DNA of 64,000 nucleotides. Origin: UBA5314 sp964635975 (GTDB taxonomy: Bacteria > Bacillota > Syntrophomonadia > Syntrophomonadales > Syntrophomonadaceae). The notes under the pieces were generated by a model. It saw nothing but the letters and a program-made list of their open reading frames with translations, was not told the origin of the DNA and searched no databases. This document shows, piece by piece, positions 52,885 through 61,735 of the stretch (its first letter is position 1; each line of letters starts with the position of its first letter). The translations under genes and the position numbers were made by a program. Location of the stretch: contig CAZWPO010000001.1 of the NCBI GenBank assembly GCA_964635975.1, positions 124,001 to 188,000 of the forward strand, given 5' to 3'.

Positions 52885-53853
52885 GTGCTTACCATTAGGG
52901 AGCTATTAAGGGAATTCAACCTGCAACTGGACCTGGCAGTGGAAGCAAAAGATCTGCTTCGTGGAACTACAGGACAGGAAATATCAGGAGTGGAAGAAAA
53001 GATAGAAAATCTCGAGCACTGTAAAGTAACAACTATTCGGATCATGTCAGCCCAAGGAGCACAGCAAATCGGAAAACCTATGGGAACCTATATAACTATA
53101 GAGTCGCCACCGTTAAAAATCAATGACCCGTATGTAAAAGAAGAAATAATTTCGGTTATGGAAAAAAGCCTGCAGGCACTCATTAACGGTCGGGTCAAAC
53201 CCGGAGATACAGTGCTTTTAGTAGGATTGGGCAACTGGCGTGCTACCGCAGATTCTCTGGGCCCCAAATTCATTGAATACAGCCCCATAACACGCCATTA
53301 TCATCAATATGCACCGGATGCTCTGGTTGAGGGCATGCGTCCAACATGCGGCATCGCACCAGGAGTACTGGGCATTACTGGATTAGAAACCTTCGAGGTC
53401 ATAAAGGGCGTAGTTGAGAAGGTAAAACCGTCTGCGTTAATGGTAGTAGACGCACTGGCTGCACAAAATGTAGATAGGATTGGTAGCAGTATTCAGATGT
53501 CCGATACCGGCATTCAACCGGGATCAGGGATAGGCAATGCCCGGCATGCTTTAATAGAACAAGAATTAGGTGTCCCAGTAATAGCTATAGGTTGCCCAAC
53601 CATAGTAAATGCTGCCGTAATAGCCAGTCAAGTAGTGAGGAAATTTTGCCTGGATGTTGGTGCAAGTTTTGATGAAATTAAATCAAATAATGCCATTAAA
53701 GAAATTTTGTCTTTTTATGGAGGGAGTCTAGCTGTAACTCCCAAGGAAATAGACGATATAATTGAAAACACTTCACGTATCATCGCCATGGGCGTTGCTA
53801 CTGCTTTATTCCCCAGCGTTTCCCAGGAACAACTAGAACTATACGCAACTTAA
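52885..53853 (+). CDS. gpr: Spore germination protease GPR
   Basis: About 320 residues. LDLAVEAKDLL near the N-terminus, VGLGNWRATADSLGPK near residue 113, APGVLGITGLET near 158, VDALAAQNVDRIGSSIQMSDTGIQPGSG near 188 and GCPTIVNAA near 231 are GPR signatures. It degrades small acid-soluble proteins during germination; a substrate gene lies just downstream, facing it. The start is unclear: GTG 52885 overlaps the ribosome site AGGAGG, whereas ATT 52894 has ideal spacing of about eight bases. Confidence 0.93.
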   Translation: MLTIRELLREFNLQLDLAVEAKDLLRGTTGQEISGVEEKIENLEHCKVTTIRIMSAQGAQQIGKPMGTYITIESPPLKINDPYVKEEIISVMEKSLQALINGRVKPGDTVLLVGLGNWRATADSLGPKFIEYSPITRHYHQYAPDALVEGMRPTCGIAPGVLGITGLETFEVIKGVVEKVKPSALMVVDALAAQNVDRIGSSIQMSDTGIQPGSGIGNARHALIEQELGVPVIAIGCPTIVNAAVIASQVVRKFCLDVGASFDEIKSNNAIKEILSFYGGSLAVTPKEIDDIIENTSRIIAMGVATALFPSVSQEQLELYAT

Positions 53854-53860
53854 AAAGTGA

Positions 53861-53897
53861 AAACAAGCGGATATTATGCGATCCGCTTGTCTTGTTT
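53861..53897. terminator. Terminator between gpr and the SASP gene
   Basis: ACAAGCGGAT (53863-53872) pairs with ATCCGCTTGT (53881-53890), with CTTGTTT after it on the plus strand and TTTTCACTTTTT after it on the minus strand. It serves both convergent genes. Confidence 0.75.
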
Positions 53898-53922
53898 AGT
53901 GTCAAATGGTTATTAGAGATTA

Positions 53923-54123
53923 TTACACCGTGGTCTTGCCCTGCTGATAAGACATAACCATCTTTTTAACCATTTGACCCCCAATACTGCCAGCCTGTTT
54001 AGAAGTGAGGTCTCCGTTATAACCCTGTTTCAGGGTGACACCAACATCGGAAGCTGCCTCCATCTTGAACTGATCCATAGCAGCGCGGGCTTGAGGAACT
54101 AACAGTCTGTTGTTTCTTGCCAT
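53923..54123 (-). CDS. Small acid-soluble spore protein, alpha/beta type
   Basis: 66 residues. The family pattern is complete: RLLVPQARAAMDQFKMEAASDVGV (GPR cuts within the MEAAS-like stretch) and LTSKQAGSIGGQMVKKM. It coats and protects spore DNA and is later digested by GPR, whose gene is the next one and convergent. GGAGGTGAG precedes the ATG. Confidence 0.95.
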   Translation of the reverse strand: MARNNRLLVPQARAAMDQFKMEAASDVGVTLKQGYNGDLTSKQAGSIGGQMVKKMVMSYQQGKTTV

Positions 54124-54196
54124 TTAGCTCACCTCCTTTTTTTGAAGTAGTCATATTTTCTCCTTGGAGCTTGCGAATATGCTAGAAGTATTTTCA

Positions 54197-54310
54197 TTAC
54201 TTTTTAATATCTTTCTTTTTTTCTTGCTTTTTCGACTTATTGACAATACCCATTTCCTGCCCTACTTCATACTTTAAAAGCTCTTTCTGACCTGTACTTT
54301 TTTCCTTCAC
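54197..54310 (-). CDS. Very small protein with a SASP-like GPR-site motif
   Basis: 37 residues from GTG 54310, eight bases after AAAGGAGG; an ATG at 54314 is out of frame and opens only a short reading frame. The peptide has KYEVGQEMGI, which resembles the KYEIASEFGV-type cleavage region of alpha/beta SASPs, followed by a Lys-rich tail (KSKKQEKKKDIKK). It lies upstream of the true SASP gene on the same strand. It may be a reduced spore protein or peptide reserve. Confidence 0.6.
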   Translation of the reverse strand: MKEKSTGQKELLKYEVGQEMGIVNKSKKQEKKKDIKK

Positions 54311-54324
54311 CCATCTCACCTCCT

Positions 54325-54354
54325 TTAAAATATAAAAGACTGTCATAGACAGTC
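54325..54354 (-). terminator. Terminator after recG
   Basis: GACTGTC and GACAGTC (54338-54354) form a 7-bp stem with a 3-base loop, followed on the minus strand by TTTTATATTTT. It separates recG from the small spore genes. Confidence 0.65.
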
Positions 54355-54406
54355 ACAGTTTTTGCAAATCATTCACTTTATTCTTATCCTTTTTGTTCTC
54401 AGCTAA

Positions 54407-56443
54407 CTAATTCATGGAAATTTCTTTGCCCTGCAAAAATTTTTTTTGAAAATAGTATTCCAGCTTGTCTCCGGGAGCATCTGGATTTCGCGCTAAATCC
54501 AAACTTTTTTCAATAAGCTCCTGGTCGCCAAGCAGATTGGCAACCTTGAATTGGTTCAATCCATGCTGCTTATAGCCCCAAAACTCTCCGGGCCCCCTGA
54601 TGTTCATATCTTCCTGAGCAAGCAAAAATCCATCTGTGATCTTCTCCATCGCTCTCAGGCGCAGCCAGGCTTCTTCAGTCCTAGGATTAGCCAGCAGAAA
54701 ACAGAAGGACTGCTTCTTTCCTCTTCCCACCCTGCCTCGCAGTTGGTGCAACTGCGACAATCCAAATCGGTCAGCGTGTTCTATGACCATGAGTGTCGCT
54801 TGAGGCACGTCAACACCCACCTCAACAACGCTGGTGGCTACCAATACCCGAATTTCACCCTGTTTGAAGCCCTGCATCATCCCATCTTTTTCCCTTGATT
54901 TCATGCGGCCGTGGACCATACCTAAGTTCATATCGCGAAAAATGCCCACCTGTAGCTCTTCGAAAAGAGTTTCTACTGCACGAAGATCTTGCGCTTCAGA
55001 CTCTTCGACCAGCGGGCAGACAATATAGGCCCGGCATTGAGCATCGCCACTGAGCTTATGGTGAAGAAATTTATATACATCGTTTCTTTTGTCTTCGCTG
55101 ACCAGTCTAGTCTTTACGGGCTTTCGCCCCGGAGGCATCGCGTCAATAACAGACAGGTCCAGGTCTCCATACAAGGTCAAGGCAAGAGTCCGGGGTATTG
55201 GTGTAGCAGTCATCACTAATAGATCTGGATTGTCCCCTTTGCTGCCCAGGCGAGCCCGTTGCTTTACCCCGAAACGGTGCTGCTCGTCAATAACCACAAG
55301 CCCGAGTTTTTTGAAAGTAATATCCTCTTGTAGAAGCGCATGGGTTCCAACCAGGACTTTATAATTCCCTGCAGCCAGTCTATTCAGAATTTCTCTCCGA
55401 TCTTTTGTAGAAGCAGATCCGGTTAAACAGGCCACGCTGATTCCAGCAGGAGCCAGAAAGCGAAGCAGGGCTTGGTAATGCTGCTGGGCAAGTATCTCAG
55501 TAGGCGCCATTATGACCGACTGCGATTCGTTGTCCACCGCCCTGGTCATAGCCAGAGCAGCCACTACTGTCTTACCTGATCCGACGTCTCCCTGCAAAAG
55601 ACGGTTCATCGGGTAAGGAGATTCCATATCCGCATATATCTGCTTCAAAACCCGCTCCTGGGCTCCGGTTAATGCAAAGGGAAGGTGTTCGCTGACCAGC
55701 TTGACCATCTTTCCCCGCTTTTTATGGCTGGTTCCGAGTTTGTTTGCATCCTGACGCTGGGTCCATAAGTGATTGTGGAATAGGAAGAGCTCTTCAAAGG
55801 CCAGCCTCCTCCTGGCTCTGGCAAATGCCTCCAGATCAGCGGGGAAGTGTATATTAAAAAAAGCGAAACCGATATCGCATAATTCGTATTCAATCCGCAT
55901 ATCATTACTTATTATCTCGGGATATTCATTAAGTGCAAGCTGTAATGCATTGCTCATTATGCCCCTCATCGACTTCTGGCTCAATCCTTCGCTGAGAGGA
56001 TAGATAGGAAGAATGCGCATGGATGGGCTGTCTTCTTCAAAAATTTCGTACTCACTGACCTGAAACTCACGGCGGCCGGCATAGTCTCCTAATTTCCCGC
56101 TAAGAAATATACGCATTCCCGGTTTGATAGTCCGGGCCAAGAAAGCCTGGTTGAACCATATCGCTGCAATCATCCCGCTCGGGTCCCGAATCAGAGCTCT
56201 GAAAAGTCCCCGCCCGCTGCGGGTAGAGCGTTTTTCGACCGCAGCTACCTCACCGACGATGTTTGTCTTTTGACCTATGTCCAATTGAGCTATTGCCTTC
56301 ACTTGAGTCTGGTCAAAATAATCACGTGGTATGTGCCAGAAAAGGTCAAATATAGTGGCTATGCCGAGTCGAGCCAGTATATGGCTTCGCTTAGGTCCGA
56401 CCCCTTTGAGGAATTGAACTTCTTGAAACAAGCTGTCCATCAT
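54407..56443 (-). CDS. recG: ATP-dependent DNA helicase RecG
   Basis: 678 residues. The N-terminal wedge/OB domain reaches about residue 240; helicase motifs follow: GDVGSGKTVVA near 285, APTEILAQQH, DEQHRFGVKQR near 388, TATPIPRTLAL, VATSVVEVGVDVP and QLRGRVGRG near 588. It remodels stalled forks and Holliday junctions. ATG 56443 is chosen with GGAGG eight bases upstream. Confidence 0.97.
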   Translation of the reverse strand: MMDSLFQEVQFLKGVGPKRSHILARLGIATIFDLFWHIPRDYFDQTQVKAIAQLDIGQKTNIVGEVAAVEKRSTRSGRGLFRALIRDPSGMIAAIWFNQAFLARTIKPGMRIFLSGKLGDYAGRREFQVSEYEIFEEDSPSMRILPIYPLSEGLSQKSMRGIMSNALQLALNEYPEIISNDMRIEYELCDIGFAFFNIHFPADLEAFARARRRLAFEELFLFHNHLWTQRQDANKLGTSHKKRGKMVKLVSEHLPFALTGAQERVLKQIYADMESPYPMNRLLQGDVGSGKTVVAALAMTRAVDNESQSVIMAPTEILAQQHYQALLRFLAPAGISVACLTGSASTKDRREILNRLAAGNYKVLVGTHALLQEDITFKKLGLVVIDEQHRFGVKQRARLGSKGDNPDLLVMTATPIPRTLALTLYGDLDLSVIDAMPPGRKPVKTRLVSEDKRNDVYKFLHHKLSGDAQCRAYIVCPLVEESEAQDLRAVETLFEELQVGIFRDMNLGMVHGRMKSREKDGMMQGFKQGEIRVLVATSVVEVGVDVPQATLMVIEHADRFGLSQLHQLRGRVGRGKKQSFCFLLANPRTEEAWLRLRAMEKITDGFLLAQEDMNIRGPGEFWGYKQHGLNQFKVANLLGDQELIEKSLDLARNPDAPGDKLEYYFQKKFLQGKEISMN

Positions 56444-56504
56444 ACAGCTTTCCTCCAAAAAATAAGAGGCTAAAAAGCCTCTATCATGACATGTCTTTTA
56501 CGGC

Positions 56505-58133
56505 CTACTCAACAGATATAAAATAACTATAATGCGGCTGCCCACCATAATGATTTTCAACTTCACAGTCGGGATAACTGGCGGCAATCAGATCGGCAGT
56601 ATGCTGAGCAGATTCCTGGCTTACGTCCAGCCCATAAAATATAGTAATAAGTTCATTGTCTTGAGATATCATTTTGGCCATGACTTGAGTTATCAGCTCA
56701 TCCATATCGTTCCCGACAGCTGAAATCTCATCGCCTACGATTCCTAAAATGCTGCCCTCATGGATATCAAAACCGTTCATCTGGGAATCTCTGACGGCAT
56801 GGGTTATCTCAGCGTATTTAACATTGTCAGCGGTATCCTCCATAGCTGATTTTATCGATCCTAAATCGCCTTCACTGTCAAAAGCAACCATAGCGCTTAT
56901 TCCCTGAACCACCGAACGGGTAGGAATAATCTCCACCTTCTTATCAGACAGGTCTTTGGCCTGCTGGGCAGCTAGAATGATATTGCTGTTGTTGGGAAGT
57001 ATTATTACGCTTTGGGCACCAACATTATCACAGGCCTTGATGAGATCCTCGGTACTGGGATTCATGGTCTGACCTCCGCTTACGATCTGATCTACCCCCA
57101 GGCTCTCAAATATGCGAATGATTCCGTCTCCCGAAGCAACCGCTACAACGCCAATTTTTTTACTGTCGACCTGTGACTGAACGCCGCTAAAGGCCATATT
57201 CTCCAAGTGAACATGCGCTTCTTCCAGCATATTGTTGATTTTTATATCACTGAGATCTCCCCACTGTAAGCAGCTTTCTAACACTTTTCCGGGATGGTTG
57301 CTGTGAATATGAATTTTGATTAGATCATCTTCACCAACCACCAGCAGGGAATCACCCAACGGTGACAAGTGATCACGAATATCGCTGCCGTCCAGATCAC
57401 TGCCTTTTATGAGAAGTTCAGTGCAGTACTGGTATTCCAAGTCGATTTCACCGCGGTAAGATCCCGCTGACCTGTCAGCTGTTTCCTGCCGGTACAAGTC
57501 CAGAGAGAGCTCCTTTTCCTGAGCCAGTCCTTCAAGCATTCCCTCCAGGAAGAAAATGAGACCCTGCCCGCCTGCATCTACTACGCCTGCTTCTTTAAGC
57601 AGCGGCATCATCGTAGGTGTTTTCTCCAACGTTGCCTGCCCCACTTTAACAGCTTCTAGAAGCACGGCAATAATATCATCGCTCTGCCTCGCTTTAGCCT
57701 CAGCGGCTCTGGCTGCTTCTCGTACGACAGTAAGGATAGTACCTTCTACCGGCTTCATAACCGCCTCATAAGCAGTGTCGGATCCAGCTTTCAAGGCTAA
57801 TGCCAGATCGCTGGCTACAGCTTCGGTCTTTGACTCTAAAGTCTTGGCAAATCCCCTGAACACCTGTGATAGGATAACCCCGGAATTGCCCCTGGCACCC
57901 ATAAGAGAACCCATGGAAATAGCTTTCGCTACTTTTCCCAGAGGAAGGGATGCCGCTTTTTCGCCCTCTTTTACTGCAGAAAGCAGTGTTAAATACATAT
58001 TGGTTCCGGTATCGCCGTCAGGCACCGGAAAAACATTGAGCAGGTCAACTCGATCACGATTGTGCTCAAGTTTAATACAACCTGCTTTAACACTTCTAAC
58101 TAATTCTTTGCCAGAAATACTAACCAGGCTCAA
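56505..58133 (-). CDS. fakA: DAK-domain fatty acid kinase subunit (FakA/YloV)
   Basis: 542 residues. N-terminal DhaL-type ATP-binding domain: FPVPDGDTGTNMYLTL near residue 35 with the metal-binding Asp residues, GARGNSGVILSQ near 79 and DAGGQGL near 187. The C-terminal half is the YloV domain (IIPTRSVVQGISAM near 385). With a FakB partner it phosphorylates fatty acids for membrane lipid synthesis. It follows the Asp23 gene, the normal yloU-yloV order. Confidence 0.92.
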   Translation of the reverse strand: MSLVSISGKELVRSVKAGCIKLEHNRDRVDLLNVFPVPDGDTGTNMYLTLLSAVKEGEKAASLPLGKVAKAISMGSLMGARGNSGVILSQVFRGFAKTLESKTEAVASDLALALKAGSDTAYEAVMKPVEGTILTVVREAARAAEAKARQSDDIIAVLLEAVKVGQATLEKTPTMMPLLKEAGVVDAGGQGLIFFLEGMLEGLAQEKELSLDLYRQETADRSAGSYRGEIDLEYQYCTELLIKGSDLDGSDIRDHLSPLGDSLLVVGEDDLIKIHIHSNHPGKVLESCLQWGDLSDIKINNMLEEAHVHLENMAFSGVQSQVDSKKIGVVAVASGDGIIRIFESLGVDQIVSGGQTMNPSTEDLIKACDNVGAQSVIILPNNSNIILAAQQAKDLSDKKVEIIPTRSVVQGISAMVAFDSEGDLGSIKSAMEDTADNVKYAEITHAVRDSQMNGFDIHEGSILGIVGDEISAVGNDMDELITQVMAKMISQDNELITIFYGLDVSQESAQHTADLIAASYPDCEVENHYGGQPHYSYFISVE

Positions 58134-58154
58134 ATTGAATATCCTCCCCGATCC

Positions 58155-58511
58155 TTATCCTAGTACTTTTACTCCTTTAACGTTTACGTTTACCGCTGCT
58201 ACGGGTAAGCCTGCTTTATCTTCGAGCATGTAAGCCACTTTTTGCATTACGCTGTGGGCCACCTCAAGAATTTTTATCCCATAGCCCACAATTACGAAAA
58301 CATCTATCACGAGTCCCTTTTCTGAAGATTTGACCGTAACACCTTTACGAATCGATTCGATACCCAGTATACTGCTGATTCCCGACTGAATATCCTGGGG
58401 CACCATTCCTACCAGTCCATAGCAATCTACTGCCGCCAGCCCGGCTAGCGTTTCTACGACCTCGCGAGACACTTCGATATTTCCCAATTCAGTGGTTTTG
58501 ATATTAAACAT
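58155..58511 (-). CDS. yloU: Asp23/Gls24 family protein (YloU)
   Basis: 118 residues. GNIEVSREVVETLAGLAAVDCYGL at the start and VIVGYGIKILEVAHSVMQKV near residue 75 identify the family, which associates with the membrane and envelope stress. AGGAGGGAG precedes the ATG. Confidence 0.92.
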   Translation of the reverse strand: MFNIKTTELGNIEVSREVVETLAGLAAVDCYGLVGMVPQDIQSGISSILGIESIRKGVTVKSSEKGLVIDVFVIVGYGIKILEVAHSVMQKVAYMLEDKAGLPVAAVNVNVKGVKVLG

Positions 58512-58570
58512 AGGACTCCCTCCTCATCAGTATATATCATATTCTACAGCTAAAACTCGATTCCTTCTTC

Positions 58571-58599
58571 TTGCCCTCTCCATGACCCTCTGGTATAAT
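58571..58599 (+). promoter_or_regulatory. Sigma-A promoter of rpmB
   Basis: TTGCCC (58571-58576), a 17-base spacer and an extended -10, TGGTATAAT (TATAAT at 58594-58599). It lies 33 bp before the rpmB start. Confidence 0.75.
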
Positions 58600-58631
58600 G
58601 TTAAGGTGTCAAATCGAGAGGGGGCAATTAA

Positions 58632-58820
58632 GTGGCAAAGTGTGAAGTTTGCGATAAGAGCGTCACATTCGGCAAAAAGTATAGCCATTCTCATATTAGG
58701 ACGAATCGGGAATGGAAGCCAAATGTTCAGCGGGTTAGAGTACTTGTTAACGGCAGTCCTCAAAAAATGTACGTATGTACCCGCTGCCTGCGTTCCGGCA
58801 AAGTACAGCGAGCTTTATAA
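58632..58820 (+). CDS. rpmB: 50S ribosomal protein L28
   Basis: 62 residues. CDKSVTFGKKYSHSHIRTNR is the L28 signature, with zinc-type CEVC and CTRC pairs. The start is GTG at 58632 behind GAGAGGGGG. It is monocistronic, between a good promoter and a terminator. Confidence 0.96.
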   Translation: MAKCEVCDKSVTFGKKYSHSHIRTNREWKPNVQRVRVLVNGSPQKMYVCTRCLRSGKVQRAL

Positions 58821-58986
58821 CGAGGTGTATTGATAATTCCCGCCTCTTTAGCGGTCGGGATTCTATTAAAAAGCCGGCGGCGGGTTCTAATCATCCACCT
58901 CGTTGCAGCGGTATATTTAGACTGCTACTGCCTGGCAGTTTCTTCCGATGCTTAAAACTCACTTCAGCGATGACGGTAAGTCTACG

Positions 58987-59013
58987 AGCCTCAGGTTTAG
59001 CCTGAGGCTTTTT
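58987..59013. terminator. Terminator after rpmB, overlapping the hslO stop
   Basis: AGCCTCAGG (58987-58995) pairs with CCTGAGGCT (59001-59009), followed by TTTTT. The stem includes the last codons of convergent hslO. A weaker TCCCG/CGGGA hairpin precedes it near 58840-58862. Confidence 0.8.
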
Positions 59014-59893
59014 GCCGTTTTAGTTCCAGGATTTCACCAACCTGATAACGATAAGCCTCATTGCAGAAATTGCAGCATATTTCGATCTCATCACCTTGAT
59101 GACATAAATCAACTATATCTTCTTCGCTCAACCCAGCCAGAATAGCGGCCAGTCTTTCAGAGGAGCATGTGCAGTGAAATTCTACCGGTACATCGCCTAC
59201 TATTTCATATTCTACCCCTTGAAGAACTTTATCTAACAGCTCCTTTAAAGAATTCGCCTCACCAATCAAATGGCTGATCGATCCCATGTTCACAACATTA
59301 TTTTCAATTCTCTCCAATAACTCGTCATCCGAACCCGGCAAGGCCTGTATTATAAGACCACCTGCAGCCTGAATACTCAGGTCTGGAGCCACCAATACGC
59401 CAAGGGAGACCAGCGAAGGAATCTGTTCTGACACTAATAAATAATGGCTCAAGTCCTCTGCGATCTCACCGCTGATCAGATCAGTACGGCCTGTAAAAGG
59501 CTGCTTGAGGCCCAAATCCTTGATAACTTCCAGAAATCCATTTTTCCCTACCAAATCACCAACAGCCAGCTTGCCAGGATATTTCGACGGAAGATCGGCT
59601 TGCGGATTTGAAATGAGACCTCGAACCTGCCCCAGACTGTTGACGGTCGCTATTATATGGCCGCATATCCCATCGCCGTCTACCTTTATCGTCAGAACGT
59701 CCCGCTCAGCTTTCAAATAATCGCTTCCCATAATCAATGCCGCAGTCAATACCCTACCAAGCGCTGCTGACGCGGTAGCAGAAGTTCTATGCCTTTTATG
59801 CGCTTCCTCCACCACGCCTGTAGTAGATGCAATACTGATACGCACCTGCTTGTTCTTATCAATGATTTTTAAGATCCTGTCTTCGGTTATCAT
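58997..59893 (-). CDS. hslO: Redox-regulated chaperone Hsp33
   Basis: 298 residues. GRVLTAALIMGS near residue 50, a GDGICGHI segment and the C-terminal zinc/redox switch CTC near 242 and CNFC near 275. It becomes an active holdase on oxidation. ATG 59893 is preferred because homology begins there; the frame extends 20 codons further upstream. The upstream gap 59894-60198 shows nothing definite. Confidence 0.92.
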   Translation of the reverse strand: MITEDRILKIIDKNKQVRISIASTTGVVEEAHKRHRTSATASAALGRVLTAALIMGSDYLKAERDVLTIKVDGDGICGHIIATVNSLGQVRGLISNPQADLPSKYPGKLAVGDLVGKNGFLEVIKDLGLKQPFTGRTDLISGEIAEDLSHYLLVSEQIPSLVSLGVLVAPDLSIQAAGGLIIQALPGSDDELLERIENNVVNMGSISHLIGEANSLKELLDKVLQGVEYEIVGDVPVEFHCTCSSERLAAILAGLSEEDIVDLCHQGDEIEICCNFCNEAYRYQVGEILELKRQKASG

Positions 59894-60198
59894 GTCCTTA
59901 AGGTTCCTTTCCAAAGGATTTTTCAGCACAGGTAGACCGAGCAGTGTCCCCACTCTGCTGCAACAAGGCGAAGGATCAGAAACCGCCGCCTGTTTTTTAT
60001 AGGACCCTGGCTTCTAAGAAGCGGGATACATCTTTATTTGCTGAGCGAAGTCAATGAAAATCCTAGTGCCCAAAGGGTGCATCGTTTCGCCTCGTTAAAT
60101 AATTATAACCACACTAATCATAAAAACCAAAATCAATGTAGAATTTAGAGTGCTGTTTTTAGTAAACTAATCCTGTAGCTTTTCAAGGAGGTCATAAT

Positions 60199-60726
60199 AT
60201 GCCCATTTACGAGTTTGAAGGCAAGCGGCCTTTGATCGCACCAGATACCTTCGTCCATCCGCAGGCGGTGATCATTGGCGATGTGGAATTGGGTGAGAAT
60301 TGCTTTATAGGTCCGGGCGCCGTGCTGCGGGGAGATTTCGGGAAAATCGTAGTCGGCAGGGGAAGCAACATTCAGGACAACTGCATAATTCACTGCGATC
60401 CTGGCGCAATTGCTATACTTGAAGATAGTGTACTGGTTGGACATGGTGCAATACTGCACGGCCCCTGTTTGATCAGGCATGGTTCACTGGTGGGCATGGG
60501 AGCTATTGTATCGGTAGGGTGTGAGATCGGAGCCGAGTCTGTGATAGCTGCCGGATGCCTACTGCCCCCGCGTCAAAATATCTCCAGCAGAAAGCTGGTC
60601 ATGGGTAATCCAGCAAGAATTATGGGAGACATTAGTCAAGATACCCTTGAATCTGGGCGTCTGGGCATTCAATACTACCGCGGCATGGCTTTTCGCTGCC
60701 TGTCTGGCTTGAAGCTGATCGAATAA
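60199..60726 (+). CDS. Gamma-type carbonic anhydrase-like hexapeptide protein
   Basis: 175 residues forming a left-handed beta helix. The three zinc-ligand histidines are in IIHCD near residue 71 and VGHGAILHG near 88-93, and the RGD and QDN motifs (LRGDFG, NIQDNCIIH) are intact. It probably hydrates CO2, though many family members lack proven activity. AAGGAGG precedes the ATG. Confidence 0.88.
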   Translation: MPIYEFEGKRPLIAPDTFVHPQAVIIGDVELGENCFIGPGAVLRGDFGKIVVGRGSNIQDNCIIHCDPGAIAILEDSVLVGHGAILHGPCLIRHGSLVGMGAIVSVGCEIGAESVIAAGCLLPPRQNISSRKLVMGNPARIMGDISQDTLESGRLGIQYYRGMAFRCLSGLKLIE

Positions 60727-61014
60727 TGATAGTTGACGGGCTTTTAATAATTTTTTTCCAGGGTATTTTTACCTCCTTGACAGTGCCCTTTAGACTTCCG
60801 TTATCAACCCAAACGCCTGATAGACTCACCTTCAGAAGATCAAATATCTGATCCGGACTCTGTATGAGATCGATTATTTGAATCCGATACCCCACCGGTC
60901 AGTTATCCATCACAATTCTTTGATATACTACACAACTAACTATCATATCTGCTTTTTCATTGCTATCCTTGATAGGTGTCCCCTCGTTCACGTAAAAGGG
61001 TATCCAGCCAGGCT
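60727..61014. other. Intergenic region between the carbonic anhydrase and coaD
   Basis: No supported gene. A minus-strand open frame (60632-60895) overlaps the carbonic anhydrase and has no ribosome site; it may be a decayed remnant downstream of coaD. No clear terminator is visible. Confidence 0.3.
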
Positions 61015-61506
61015 TCAATCGAAATGGCCTTTGCCTATTTTTTTGACCAGGTGTTCATTCACTACTTCTGGCACCAGTTCACTGACGTCTCCGCCCAGAA
61101 GTGCAGCTTCTTTTACAATACTGGAACTCACAAAAATATAGCAACTGTCTGCCATAACAAAAATAGTGTCAACGGCTGGTATCAGCTTTTTGTTTATCAT
61201 CGCCATACTCATTTCATACTCAAAATCAGATACGGTCCTCAAGCCCCTGATTATGGCACAGGCTTCCTTCTCACGCACATAATCAGCCAGCAAGCCGGAA
61301 AAGCTCTCCACATCAATATTATTTATGTTAGAAGTACTGGCCTTTATCAGTTTTTCTCTTTCTTCAGGAGTGAATAGAGCTTTCTTGCTGACATTATGGA
61401 CTACTGCAACAACTATACGGTCGAACAACTTACTGGTCTTCTCTAGAATGTCTATATGCCCATTGGTTATGGGATCAAAACTGCCCGGATATACTGCAAT
61501 CCTCAC
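61015..61506 (-). CDS. coaD: Phosphopantetheine adenylyltransferase
   Basis: 163 residues. RIAVYPGSFDPITNGHIDI at the start holds the nucleotidyltransferase HxGH-type motif (here NGH); IIRGLRTVSDFEYE near residue 86 and the VSSSIVKE segment near 127 complete it. It makes dephospho-CoA from phosphopantetheine and ATP. GTG 61506 with GAGG nine bases upstream fits the family length; the frame is open a further 32 codons. Confidence 0.94.
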   Translation of the reverse strand: MRIAVYPGSFDPITNGHIDILEKTSKLFDRIVVAVVHNVSKKALFTPEEREKLIKASTSNINNIDVESFSGLLADYVREKEACAIIRGLRTVSDFEYEMSMAMINKKLIPAVDTIFVMADSCYIFVSSSIVKEAALLGGDVSELVPEVVNEHLVKKIGKGHFD

Positions 61507-61694
61507 ATCATCAAACCTCTTTCCTTTGTTGATTTCAAAGTTGGACAGTAAAAGATACAGAAGAAAGGCTCTCCTGTATTTTAACATGGAAAGGCCCATC
61601 ATTTACAATGTTATTGCGAACTTCTATAAGCCATGGTTATGTCCAGGCCCACTAAACCCTCAATCGTGTTATTAAGCAAGTCGGCCTCTTGCGT

Positions 61695-61726
61695 AAAAAA
61701 AGGAGCCCCTTTCGGGACTCCTTTCT
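61695..61726 (-). terminator. Terminator after the Etf-linked oxidoreductase
   Basis: On the minus strand AAAGGAGTCCC pairs with GGGGCTCCTTT around GAAA (one T-G pair), followed by a T tract. The wobble and T run fit only the minus strand. No gene is seen in the rest of 61507-61735. Confidence 0.8.
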
Positions 61727-61735
61727 CTTAAGCTG

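Noticed and set aside
60632..60895. An 87-residue minus-strand frame downstream of coaD
   Set aside because: It overlaps the carbonic anhydrase gene, has no ribosome site and no recognisable motif.
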